A program made the translations under genes and the position numbers. A stretch of DNA of 64,000 nucleotides from Apophysomyces variabilis. Lineage: Eukaryota; Mucoromycota; Mucoromycetes; Mucorales; Mucoraceae. A model generated the notes under the pieces. The model did no database searches. It had not been told where the DNA came from and saw only the letters and a program-made list of their open reading frames with translations. Where the stretch lies: contig MZZL01000409.1 of the NCBI GenBank assembly GCA_002749535.1, positions 1,609,527 through 1,673,526 of the forward strand, given 5' to 3'. Shown piece by piece: positions 11,802 to 23,037 of the stretch; position 1 is the first letter of the stretch; each line of letters begins with the position of its first letter.

Positions 11802-14359
11802 TTGCAAGTGTCATCGGAAGAAGATCGCGTGCAGGGCGTCTATCGAAGCGAACTGTTGCTTCGTTGGATGTGGCGCGTATTTGGTAAGCTGCTTGGATTG
11901 AAAATAACCGCTAAAAGAAAGAATGCATTATCTGATTTACCCATTCATGTCTGTAGCCGAGAATTACTGGAGCAACATCCAGTTATTGGTTTACCTATTA
12001 CCTCTCAACTTTTGCTGGGTATAAGCAAAGTGTTACAACAACAATGCCGATTTGTTTATGGTAGCAAGAACATATCAAAAACAGAATGCATCTCCTCTTA
12101 TCTCGAACCATTTCCTTCCTATTTTACGGTCAATGTTGTCTAGAGGATGTTTTGCATCTCTGGGCAAAGCTACGAATTGATTTGTTACGAGGAGCATCAC
12201 TTACGATTGATATGACTGATCCCCGAGCCAGGTTAGGGTTACTGTGAAAATTGACCTTTTCCTCTTGTTTTCTTTGTTATTTAATTTTTGCATAGGTCGA
12301 AAGCTATTACATTGTCCGATTCTGGATTTTTGATAGATCAGACATCGATGACATTTGGCAAGCGGCAATTTTCTTTAAATGATTGTGTAAGAGAAAGACT
12401 TTTTCTTTCCATAATGTACTTCACTCATTTTTTTTTTCATTTGCTTATCTAGCTTGATTGGCCTGCTTTACGGAATGTCAATGTGGATATGTTGTTTGAA
12501 TTGCAGGAAGACGAAAAGATGATGATCGAGGGACGAGAGTTGATTCAACAAGAACGACATGGTTTCCAAGAGCCGCGTCTTGCAGATCAACAAGAAGAAA
12601 TAATGATACCCGATGTCGATACGGGCTGGCCCTATGATGACGTTTCTCTTCCTTTGGATCATTCTCCTGTTGCGATTCCCTCTTCGGAACAGCATCCTCT
12701 GCAAGCTACTACAGTGCCACAGGTCAGCAACGATAGCCATGATTTTGCGGATGCGCTGGATTGGGTCACTCCCCCTTCCCCTCCAGAACATTACCACTCT
12801 CATGTTCCTCACCAGAACTTATCCGTAGCGGTTGTTGATAGTCATCATTCGACACCTACAGAAGACTTCAGTCTGATTGTCGAGTCCAGTCAATCTCCTT
12901 TGGCTTCCAATACTATGTCTCGCTGTCGTAGACTGATGGATGAAAGCACGATTACTCTCCCCTATACGTTTTACTTGGATACAACAAAAATCACACGTCA
13001 GCCGACGGGAAGCAACAGAGTAGGTTTGAGTTACGCCAACATCAACAAAGACTGCATGAGAAATAATAGTAATCAAAGTTTGATTATATGCAAACAGAAA
13101 GCCAACAGAAATTGGAAACAGATTAGCCAATGGCTTCGCAGAATGTGTGTGCAAGGTAAAAGCATAGGTCACCCTACAGACAAAAAGGAAGGATGTTTAT
13201 TTTTTATTATTTTCACAAAGTACACATCGAACATTCTCATCCCCTATTAAGCGTCCTTAATCATGGTAATGTTAAACGAAAGAGTCAAAATACGCTTGCT
13301 ACTCATTCTACTATTGTACAATTTGTAAAGATCGTCGGGCACAACACGGTCAGATACTGGTAAATGATAAACTTTTGTTCATGACTAAGCATTCAATTTT
13401 CCTTCCGAAAAAAGCAAAGGATTCCTGAACAGGCTCGATCAGATATGGATCAAGGATCGGCCGATGATGGATTTGATTATGATTTTGGCGGGTTTGATGC
13501 CTGGCAGGATACAGCAAGATTCGTGGGACATGCGTTTAACGCGAGAGGTTCAGTTTACGACAACAAAAGCAGAGAAAAAGACAAATTGTCAGTTTCGTAA
13601 TTAATTCGGTATTTTTTTTTTCCCATTTGATTAGATACATCAAGTTCGTTCAGTGTTCCAGATGGTGACAGAAGAACGTAAATTGTTTAGAAAAAAGAAA
13701 TACCTTGTTATGCAGCTAAACATAGATTGATTTTTTTTTTCTGTTGCAAAGTTCAGGGACTTCACGTTTCAGTTCTTCTTTCGGTGAAAAGATCAATTCG
13801 ACGGACATGAATAAGGAAAACGATCATGTCATTGAGCCATTTGGTAAGAGCTAGAACAATGGATGAACCCTAAAAGTCAAAGATAGAATTTGTTGGATTA
13901 ATGAAGAAACCATTTTCTAGATGATCCATTGGAGATGATATCCTTGGCCAACCAAGCATCCGATGTCACTAGTCAACCAGAGTACTATAACGCCGAGAAA
14001 TTTCTTCAGTAAGCAAAAATGTTAAGGGAAAGGAGACATCCGCTTGCACTAAATAAATAATGCATGATAGATATGCGAAAATGTTTGTAGCAGGAAGTCA
14101 AAGTTGGATCACATTGGCTGATCTTTTTCCATCCATCAACAACGCCCTGAAATCCGAGGTTGTACAAGCCTTTCACCATGTTCTTGGTAAATGAGAGGAG
14201 ATCTCAAAATGCATGATGGGGAAAGGAAGGGAAAGAGTAAAAATTACAAGGATGACTAAAGCCAATATGTTTTCTATTCTATTCTTAGTTCTCGCTTCGC
14301 ACGGCAAGATCCGACCAGTCCAGACAACACCCTTTGGTGAAATCCAACTTTACTTTTAA
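11802..14359 (+). CDS. Rec8/Rad21-type alpha-kleisin (cohesin subunit)
   Basis: Kleisins close the cohesin ring between Smc3 (N-terminus) and Smc1 (C-terminal winged helix). Seen: VYRSELLLR...KITAKRKNALSDLPIHVC...LPITSQLLLGISKVLQQQCRFVY, the N-terminal domain; exon 12144-12231 with EDVLHLWAKLR; exon 12296-12386 with SKAITLSDSG; exon from 12453 with LDWPALRNVNVDM and an acidic, proline-rich middle ending RCRRLMDEST. Later exons are approximate: about 13413-13559 (RIPEQARSD), 13755-13845, 13920-14009, 14069-14186 and 14288-14359. The last two encode FVAGSQSWITLADLFP and VLASHGKIRPVQTTPFGEIQLYF, a clear kleisin C-terminus. The initiator ATG and the splicing of 13000-13410 are unresolved; 11802 is only where the frame becomes recognisable. 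Rec8 is slightly favoured over Rad21. Confidence 0.8.
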
Positions 14360-14441
14360 TTTCTCGGAAATATCATACATTTGGCAATAAATAGCAAATA
14401 CGCGAAAAAGAAGGAAAAATAAAACAAAGTTTGTTTTCTGC

Positions 14442-14915
14442 TCACTCCAAGGTTCTGGGGCGCCGTCTTCCTGTTGTACTCATTGCTTTCACCTCGGGAC
14501 TTTCGCGACACGTGTTTTCCACACGCAAATGTCGTCTCAATGCATCTGTTCGTGCAAATGTCTTGCGACAACATGGACAAACATAAGGCTTAGCCCCTGT
14601 ATGGACGCGTATATGGCGCTGGAGATCATGTTTCCGGGCAAACGCCCTGGTACATAGTTGACAAGGAAAAGGACGGTCACTTTGGCTATGTCCATTCTCT
14701 TCCTGTACAGATAGATCGGGTTGTTGTAGCCGATTGCCGCGTTCTTCCTTATATTGACCGGGATTAATCGCTGGTAGTGGAGGGTAATAGCTGTCAAAAA
14801 TAGGTGGGCCCTGGTAATAGTCCGTTGATAAGCTCCAATCCTGCTTCTGTCCTAACGACTCCCAGGATGATGCTTGACCCGGAAAAGAGACCAATGGATA
14901 GTGGTGATTTGTCAT
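14442..14915 (-). CDS. Two-finger C2H2 zinc-finger protein, probable transcription factor
   Basis: Single exon, 157 aa. Two tandem fingers lie near residues 83-133: CQLCTRAFARKHDLQRHIRVH, then CPCCRKTFARTDALRRHLRVENTC, where the second finger ends in Cys (C2HC form). The linker TGAKPYVC matches the usual TGEKP type. The N-terminus is rich in Y, P, S and Q and may be an activation region; the C-terminus is basic (GRRRPRTLE). This is the layout of small fungal two-finger regulators, but no target can be named. It converges on the kleisin gene, with 82 bases between stops. Confidence 0.85.
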   Translation of the reverse strand: MTNHHYPLVSFPGQASSWESLGQKQDWSLSTDYYQGPPIFDSYYPPLPAINPGQYKEERGNRLQQPDLSVQEENGHSQSDRPFPCQLCTRAFARKHDLQRHIRVHTGAKPYVCPCCRKTFARTDALRRHLRVENTCRESPEVKAMSTTGRRRPRTLE

Positions 14916-16234
14916 AGTCGTGTTCTACAGTTAGCAATTGCTAAGAAAAATGAAACAGAAAGAAAGGAAGAAAGAAAGAGATCGGCCACTTTTCATTTTG
15001 TCGGCTGTGTGGAACCCTTTTTAAATGACCAGCATATTGTTTACGCTACCCTAAATAAATCTTGCGTCCAAGAAACGGTCAAGTTAGGGCTATAAAAGGA
15101 AGATACATACACGCCATTCATGTAGCAGTTATGTGGAAGCAATTTTAATTTAGCATGCCCTGATTCTCCCATGGACACTAGTTAATTCGGGTAGCATAAA
15201 AAGTACGCTCCTGCGTACTCCACGAAAACAAGAATTTGACATCTTTTCTTGCCGTAAAACCTTATTCCCACAAATTCACGGAAGAGGGCAACAAGACATC
15301 GGCGTCCATAGACTGGCCCAGCTAGGTTATAACGCTCTGTAGAGGAGTTGAAAGGCATAACATGGATTGCATACTTGTTCATTTTCTTAGTAGAGTGCAT
15401 GGAGCTTAGCCAAACAACCAAAGCTGTTCGAGACAGCGCTTCGGGTGGGCTAAAGAATCAACCAAATCAGATCGTTTTCCTGTACATAGAGTCATATAGT
15501 GAAACAGAAATTGTCCTTTCCATTTAATTAGTTCTGTTCATTGAAACGTAAATATGGCATAGTCATTGATAGGAAAGAATGGATGTTTTGTAAATAATAG
15601 CCCTACAGGGATAAGAATATTTAAATAACCTCACATGAATCTACGGTTTTTTTTAGCATAGTATAAACACAGACAAAGAAAAAAAATAGTTAACAGTTAC
15701 CTAGATGTCAATGGATGGCGTATGGACAAACAAAAAGTTTGCGACTCGAAGCAGTAAAGAAGCGTCCTTTAGCACGTATTGCCTTAACCGCTACTTCATT
15801 ATTTTAATTGACGCAAGATGGATATTCAGGGCATCTCAATTTCACTCGCCTGTCAGCATAGAGCAATGAATAATCAAAAACCAGTACTGTAGATTGCGCG
15901 TGACGGATGTAACCGAAACGCCATCTTTACGACCTCTAACATTTTGAAGCAAAAAGCTCTGAGCCTATTACGTTTTACACTCACACACTCGGTTAAACAT
16001 GGCAGCACAGACGTAGGTTCCATAAAGTGCGCTAAACCCAATGCAGCGATCCTATGCTGGTGGTCCCCTGAAGCTCAATCCGATAAGCTTCTACCAATCA
16101 CATATTCTTCCATTGTCGCGACAGCCCAAAATATTAGTGTTAATCTTTCCTTTTATACAAATTTCTTTTGATGTTCTAAATGAGAGCAAAAACGGACTAA
16201 GAACGCTATATTATATCTCCACAGGTTCTAATTT
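14916..16234. other. Intergenic
   Basis: AT-rich. The short ORFs here match no family I know. It contains the upstream region of the zinc-finger gene and the 3' flank of the complex I gene. Confidence 0.5.
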
Positions 16235-18775
16235 CTAGGCAGTGGCCTGTGCAAGCTCATCGGCCTCCTTGCCTTGAACCCAAACCTTCGTACACTTGGC
16301 CATGGTGCTGGATGCACGGGAGATAGGATCCGTTCGATAGAAGTTCTTGATAACAGATGAAAGTACTTCCTGAGTGCTTTGTGCGCTAGGCTTGCGGAGT
16401 GTAGAAAGGCCGAGCTGGGCAGTTGAAGGGGTTTCAATCACATCGTAGCGAGTGAGAGCAGGGCTAATTTCCGAAAGACGGGTGCGGACCGCAGGCAAAT
16501 CGTCGTATGGAAGGGTATTTCCAGAGACTTCAGATAAAGCACGGATGATCTTCCAGTCCTCACGTGCGGCAGCAGGAGGATTAACACCAGCGCGTGTAAT
16601 TTGGGCGCGACCTTCCGTGTTCACGTAGGTAGCATTCTTCTCGGTGAAAGCAGCTCCAGGGAGAATGATGTCGGCATATTGAGCACCCACATCACCATGG
16701 TGACCTTGATACACTACAAAAGCATCCTTAGGAATATCGGCAGAAGAAATCTCATCGGCGTTCAAAAGGTACAAGAATTTGACAGGTGCGGAAGAAGCAT
16801 CTTTGGAGGTAGGAACGAAACCGATTTCGTAGGCGGCCGTTCGGCTAGCAGCCTAGCAACACAAGTAAATTGTCAGTATATCGTATGTAGGTGCTGGTCT
16901 CACTTACACGCTGCAACACATTGAAACCGTTCCAACCTTCCTGGAAAACGCTATCCTTATGTTTCTCAGCCAATTCAGCAACCTTCGAGAGAAGATATTC
17001 GCCATCCTTAGCATTCTCAACCACACCAGATCCAACGACGATCAAAGGCTTCTTGGCCTCAGCAAGACGCTGGGCAAATGGATGTGAACCATCCAAAATA
17101 GATTCGATCGACTTGGTGTCCTGGCCAATATGTTCATAATCGTATGTCAGGTCCACGGCTTCGCCAATCAGACCAAAGTCTTGGCCGTTGTGCAAGTAAG
17201 CCTTGCGGAATCTCGTGTTCAAGATGGGTGCTTCATGACGAGGGTTAGTACCAACGAAAAGCACAACATCGGCTTCTTCAGCACCAGCAATGGTGGAGTT
17301 GAAGCTATAGTTGGATCGGAAATCGTGATTGATGGCAAGCGGCTTGGAACCATTGGGAGCATCAATGGCCAAGTTCTCAGAGCCGATACGGTTGAACAAA
17401 TCCTTCAATGCCACCATGGACTCGGCATCGGCAAGGTGACCAGCAATGGCCTTGGCACTGTTACCTTGCACCTTTGAAAGCTCATCACTTACAGTGTGCA
17501 AAGCGCTCTCCCAGGAAACAGGCACAAAGCGATCACCTTGGCGCATCAATGGAGTGGTCAAACGCTGAACCTTAAGGCCATCGTAGAAGAAACGTGTCTT
17601 GTCAGAAATCCATTCTTCGTTAATCTCGTCGTTCAAACGAGGAAGAATTCTCATGACTTCAACACCTCGTGTATCAAGACGAATGTTGCTTCCCTACAGG
17701 ATTTCGTCAAGTTTCTTGCGATAATAATTCAAATGCCCACTTACAATGGCATCGGAAACATCGATAGTCTCATATTTCTTCAATTCCCAAGGTCTGGCAG
17801 TCATCTGGTACGGCTTAGAGGTCAAAGCACCGACGGGACATAAATCGATAACGTTGCCAGACATTTCGGAATCTATGGTCTTCTCAATGTAGGTGCTGAT
17901 CTGCATGTCGTTGCCTCTACCGCTGGTACCCAATTCGGGTGCTCCAGCAACCTCGTTTGCGAAACGAACGCAACGTGTGCACTGAATACAACGGGTCATC
18001 TCAGTCTTAATCAAAGGTCCAAAGTTTTTATCTTCAACAGCACGCTTGCCACGAGGTTCTTGGAATCGACCACGGTCGCTACCGTAGCGCATGCTCTGGT
18101 CTTGAAGATCACATTCACCACCCTGATCACAAATAGGACAATCCAAAGGATGGTTGTACAACAAGAACTCCATCACACCTTCACGGGCCTTATGAACCAT
18201 AGGAGTGTTGGTTTTCACCTTCATGCCAGGCATGACAGGATATGCACAAGAAGCAACGGGCTTGGGTGCTCTCTCAACCTCCACTAGACACATACGGCAG
18301 TTACCAGCAACAGAAAGACGTTCTATAAAAATCAAGTTCGAGTTAGGAACGAAGTCTATGCTGACTAAAAAGGATTCGAACCATGGTAACAGAAGCGGGG
18401 AATCTGATCACACAAGTTTTTCAGTCGCAGTTTGACTAAAGGCGTTATCTGTACTTACATCGACACCGGCTTTTTCGCAAGCTTGAATTAAGGCTGAGCC
18501 TTGTTCAATCATGACCGACTTGCCATCGATGAAGACTTCCACTTCTTCTTTCTTGCTTGAAGTAGCAGAGAAAGCTCGTACTAAAAAGGAAAGATAGGGA
18601 AGTCAGCACGCTTACGTTCTCGAAGCGACCGTGACGAGTCGTTAATTTTCGTTTTGTCGCGATAAAAGTACGGACAAACGCAAATCGTTCAATGTTTCAG
18701 TGTCGTACCTCCGGTAGCGTTGAGAATAGCGGGCGCTCTACGCACGACACCGGTTTTGTTGATGACGCGCAACAT
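16235..18775 (-). CDS. NADH-ubiquinone oxidoreductase 75 kDa subunit (complex I, NDUFS1/Nqo3)
   Basis: Peripheral-arm subunit of mitochondrial complex I that carries iron-sulfur clusters N1b, N4 and N5. Exons: 18775-18709, 18580-18459, 18403-18382, 18322-17745, 17693-16908, 16852-16235, giving 730 aa (human 727). The N-terminus [15 protein letters not shown] is a typical mitochondrial presequence. Cluster motifs: FCYHERL...GNCRMC (N1b), [18 protein letters not shown] (N5), [10 protein letters not shown] and [12 protein letters not shown] (N4). The molybdopterin-oxidoreductase-like C-terminal half is conserved ([12 protein letters not shown] region, [17 protein letters not shown]). The third exon is only 22 nt and encodes IPRFCYH, including the first presumed N1b ligand. 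Confidence 0.96.
18382..18403 (-). other. 22-nt microexon of the 75 kDa subunit gene
   Basis: Flanked by AG (18405-18404) and GT (18381-18380). It encodes IPRFCYH plus one base of the next Glu. Without it the conserved FCYHE...GNCRMC block would lack its first Cys and the frame would shift. Confidence 0.88.
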
Positions 18776-21700
18776 TAGCAATGGAGTGGGGGGGTGTACA
18801 ATACAAAGTGAAGAGGGAAAACAAAAATGATGGGACGGCTTGTTCCCCCTCAGCGCTGGGAGCGGAAAACTGGCTTCGTGACATCATACAGTACAATACC
18901 GGCAATAGGGGGACCGTTTATCCGCACTGTTCCGGCTTGCTACCCGCACTAGATGACCGCACCGGTCGCGTCATGGGAATCTTTCCCTATCCCCAGTACC
19001 AACGCTATCTATCAGTTCCTTACTCATGAACTTGGCCGCTTAAGAGCGGCCCGACACGATGCTAAATGGTTGATCTCCATATATGCGATTGACATTCGTC
19101 TCTTACTTAATCCGGTTTTGCTTTCCCGGTTTCAAAGCTGAAAAAGATAATAAGTGGATGCATGAATACCAGCAAAACTATGCAACACTTCCATATGAGT
19201 TTTTGCTCACTGATACCAGTACTACCCGCCACATGTTGTTTACTCAACTTGATCGCGTATATAATGCTACGGTGATCATTCCCAGCTACAGAAAGCCGGT
19301 GTTTCTTTGCTCTATGTGATCCGATTTAAGATTTGTTTTAATTATAATGCCTGTCAGTTTCTCGCTACTTACATATGCTTGTATCATACGCCATCATGGT
19401 CGCGACAAAATTGTGTCTTTTCTCGTACATAGATCAGACTCTGCTTGTTTGATATCCATGTACGCAACGATCATCTACCTTGCTTCCCCTTTTTGTTTTC
19501 CTCCACTGCTCGCGTCAAGCTTTCTTCGTCCTCTTATGCTGCTCAATGTGTTTCAACTTATCAAGGGTAAAATAAATGGTAGGAATTGTGTGAAAGATGA
19601 TTTAGCTTCTTCATTCCGTATAGTAACGTCTCTGCTAATGAATCGAATGTTACTTGTGTTGCCTTCTATAGAATATGTCTTGCGCTTGTATGTTTGTATT
19701 AGCAGTTGAAGCAATACAGTTTAGGAAAGCGTTACTGTTCAAATAGGGTGATAAACAGAACATTTTCGTTATGCACTTCGCTAAGAATTGCAAGATAAGA
19801 CTGCAACTTAACAGTGCCAGCGCATTTAGCAAAGCGTTGTTAAGCTTGTCGTAAACGTTCATTGAATATTTGCGTGCTTTCGGTTTTCCAGTCCACGTTG
19901 ACTCAAGCATGTAAACATCGATTATTGCTTATGTTTAACCTTTACTAAATACAGTTCTGGTTTAAGCTCGCTTCTTTACTGGTATATCCGGTTTGAACCG
20001 GAAAATGCATAGACTATCCAACTCTCATTGTTCCGACTGCTGAATGGGGCTTTACCCTCTTCCATTTTTCATATCATCGTGGATATGCCAGCTCTGTCGC
20101 GACAATTTCAACGTCATAGACCACTTTTTGGTACGATAGTCCTTCCTGTTGATTGTTTGGTGTCGTGTGTGAACAGCCCATACTTTCTGGAGATCCAGAT
20201 TCTACATCACTGCTATAACTTTTTCGATATCTGCACTAGAATTTGCTTTCGCAGCCTCAGTTAACTGTTACGAAGCGTCCTGTAAGATGCGCTGCTGGCA
20301 ATTTGGGGCACCTATTAGTTCTCTTCTGCTTGATTCGGTTCCCTTTAACCTGCCCACGTAGCTTTGTCCGCTAGCAAACTTCTGGCCTCCCTGCAAGTTA
20401 GACAGTAACCAGACTCTCCTTTTTTTTAGCCTTCTGTGTCTATCTCTTTAGCTCTCTTTTGTTTTTTTTTTGCCGTATATATATGCATCCTTTTCTTTAT
20501 ATAGCTCCACGCCCAGCACATCCCTTCTTTGATCATACAATCGGAATAGAATTTTAGCCCTCACCAGGCTCATACAAAAAAACTAAAGCTGGTAACTATA
20601 TATCTCGACTTTAAAAATATTAGGAGTCTACAGACGTTTTCTTTGTGATACGTTGTCTGGGCTATTAAGGGACGCGTATTGTCATTTCGAAGCACGATAA
20701 ATTGTTTATTTGCTTAATGCGAGGCACAGTGGGCGGACAAAATGTTGGAAGCGGCTTACGGTTGCCTAGGAAAACTATATCCTCACAGATAGGCTTAAAC
20801 TGCCAACGCAGACATATTCTTCCGCGCCATTCTGTGAGAACCCACTTCGATGCTAAAAGAGGGTTAATGATAACCATTGAGAACAGCGTACGATGTCTAG
20901 GCGTCACAATGTATTCTCAAGTTATATGATTTAAAAGACTTTTAGTCAGCGAAAATGCGTTCAATACTAGAATTCAACACATAGAATGTACAAATGCAAG
21001 AAGAAGGAAAAAGTTTAATGACTATATTGCAAGCAGAGACACAATGCTTGTTCGATGCAAAGGATTCATCTGCTCAATGGCTGTTGACACTAGAAGCAAG
21101 GGTTATCGTTAGTTAATGCTGCTACAGTCAGATATTTTGGACACAAAAAAAGTCCGAAGTTTTGAGAAAACTATCAAGATGTATTTTCCTGCCACAGAAC
21201 ATGCTTTGCATCTGGTTTTCCGAGTTATCACCCGGTACCATTGCATTTCTACATTAGGTTTTCACTGAATCAGAGAGATATGCGAAAAGCTCATTCACGG
21301 GTACTGTTGGGCAAATAAGAACTGCAGTATCTGATATATAACGTTCTGTATAACAAACCTTATGCAACTTGCAATAGACTTGCATTTTGATTGTGTAATC
21401 GAATTGACAAGCTGTTACACAGATGCACTGCAAGGTCACAATGACCGAAAACCATAATCGTTCGTCGTTCTTACTGTGAGCACAGCAAATCTTTCGGCGA
21501 TACGAAATAAACCAACCACTTCGCTTGGCAACATGATGGAAGAGTAACTGCTACGCTGCAACTGCACTCTTTTACTAGATGATATGACGAGGACAGCATA
21601 TTATTCGACAAGTTTGAAGTGAAGAATCAAATAATTAGAAGTCAAATGTCTTTTATTCCTTACTTATCCAGATGACAGAAGTATATATCGTCAACCATCT

Positions 21701-22169
21701 GGCGCATATATTGCATTTAACCGACGCCAAAAAGATCCTTAGCCAATGTACTAAATCATATTAATGAACGTAAATTTATTCGAAGCAAATGAAAAGCTGA
21801 TCTGTATCAGCCTCTATATCTCGCTTCGCAGATGCGATTTAAATAGAACCCATCAATTTCATGCTTTCTGAAATGCGCATCTTTATATACATGCTGCAGG
21901 TCAACCGTTGTTTGACCAATATCAACACTGAAAAACTATAGTATGACTGGTGAAAGTAGCATCGTGGTAGGGGAATGCTTTTCCCTTTGCTACGCTGTTG
22001 AGTTTCAACTCCTAGACAGACTCAGCAGAAATGGTTTACCAAACACGAACTAAATAAAGATCATTGCCAATTATGGAAAGATCCTATTTCCACTGATGGA
22101 AAGCTGGGGATTCATTAATTTGCGAGGAAAAGGAAGAAGAGGGGGATGAAAAGAATCCATTGGTATAAT
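18776..22169. other. Long intergenic region
   Basis: About 3.4 kb with no supported gene. ORFs are short and scattered on both strands. The first 150 bases probably form the promoter of the complex I gene. I see no clear repeats, tRNA or terminal inverted repeats. Confidence 0.5.
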
Positions 22170-23037
22170 TTAGACTAGTCCATCGTATAGGTTGAGAGCT
22201 TGCACGATGGTGGGATCCTTCTTGCTTCCTTCCTTAAATTCGTCCATACTCAGCCGTCCGTCCTTGTCCTTCCCACCAAACGCAAATTAAAAAAGAAGAA
22301 ACTTCTCCGCAGCGCTATGAACTTACTGTATCCATGAGATCAAATATCTTCGTCACTCTTTTTTCTGGAGTATCCTCGTCAGGTGGCAGTTTTACCATAC
22401 TACCAACCATTTTATAGATAGCATCAACGATATGCAGCATTTCATCATAGGTAATGAATCCGTCATTGTCAATATCGTACAACTAATAGAAAAAAAAACG
22501 TGAGTTTCACTATTTGGGAAATATTCTTTTTCTAATATATGATATAGACCTGGAATGCCCCTATTCAAAAGTACGTCAGTACAGCACGATACATGGTGAA
22601 GCTCCCCGTACAATATAACTTTTCATCTATACGTCCTCGGCTTGTGACTGAAAGCGCGCAGATAAATTCCTTAAAATCAATGGTGCCGTTTTTATCGCCG
22701 TCAAATACATTGAAAACATAATCTGCGAATCGCGATGGGTCACCGAATGGAAAGAACTGTTTGTAGATCTTTTGGAACTCGGTTTTGTCCAACTGACCGG
22801 TAGGGCAATCTTTAAGGAAGCCTTTATACCTACAAATATGTTGATACATAACTGTAGTGCAGCAGACTCTATATATTCACCATTGCTGTAGTTCCTTTTT
22901 ATCGACTAGATGCGAAAAGCATTGGAAGGTGAGTGTTCTGACGCAGAGAGGTATCAACCCAATGGCAACTTACAATAAGTGCACTTCTGAAGGTCGCTTA
23001 GTTGTTCAGGGCTAAGTTTGCTTTGAGCTTTACCCAT
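22170..23037 (-). CDS. Neuronal calcium sensor 1 (frequenin) homologue
   Basis: NCS-1 is an N-myristoylated four-EF-hand calcium sensor; in yeasts it activates the PI4-kinase Pik1. Exons: 23037-22974, 22905-22881, 22829-22612, 22560-22550, 22482-22327, 22268-22170, giving exactly 190 aa, the family length. Start [12 protein letters not shown] has the myristoylation Gly2. EF-hand loops seen: [26 protein letters not shown] and [11 protein letters not shown]; the first hand ([13 protein letters not shown]) is degenerate, as in the family. Exon 2 is 25 nt and exon 4 only 11 nt (codes AFQ between LYW and LYD). Confidence 0.95.
22550..22560 (-). other. 11-nt microexon of the NCS-1 gene
   Basis: GGGCATTCCAG, preceded by AATAG and followed by GTCTAT. 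It finishes a Trp codon and encodes AFQ in the invariant LYWAFQLYDID region. The upstream donor is TATT|GTACGG at 22611. Both flanking introns are of normal size (51 and 67 nt). Confidence 0.88.

Noticed and set aside
18370..18384. GGATTCGAACC, similar to a tRNA B box
   Set aside because: Lies in an intron of the complex I gene next to the microexon; no A box or cloverleaf can be formed around it.
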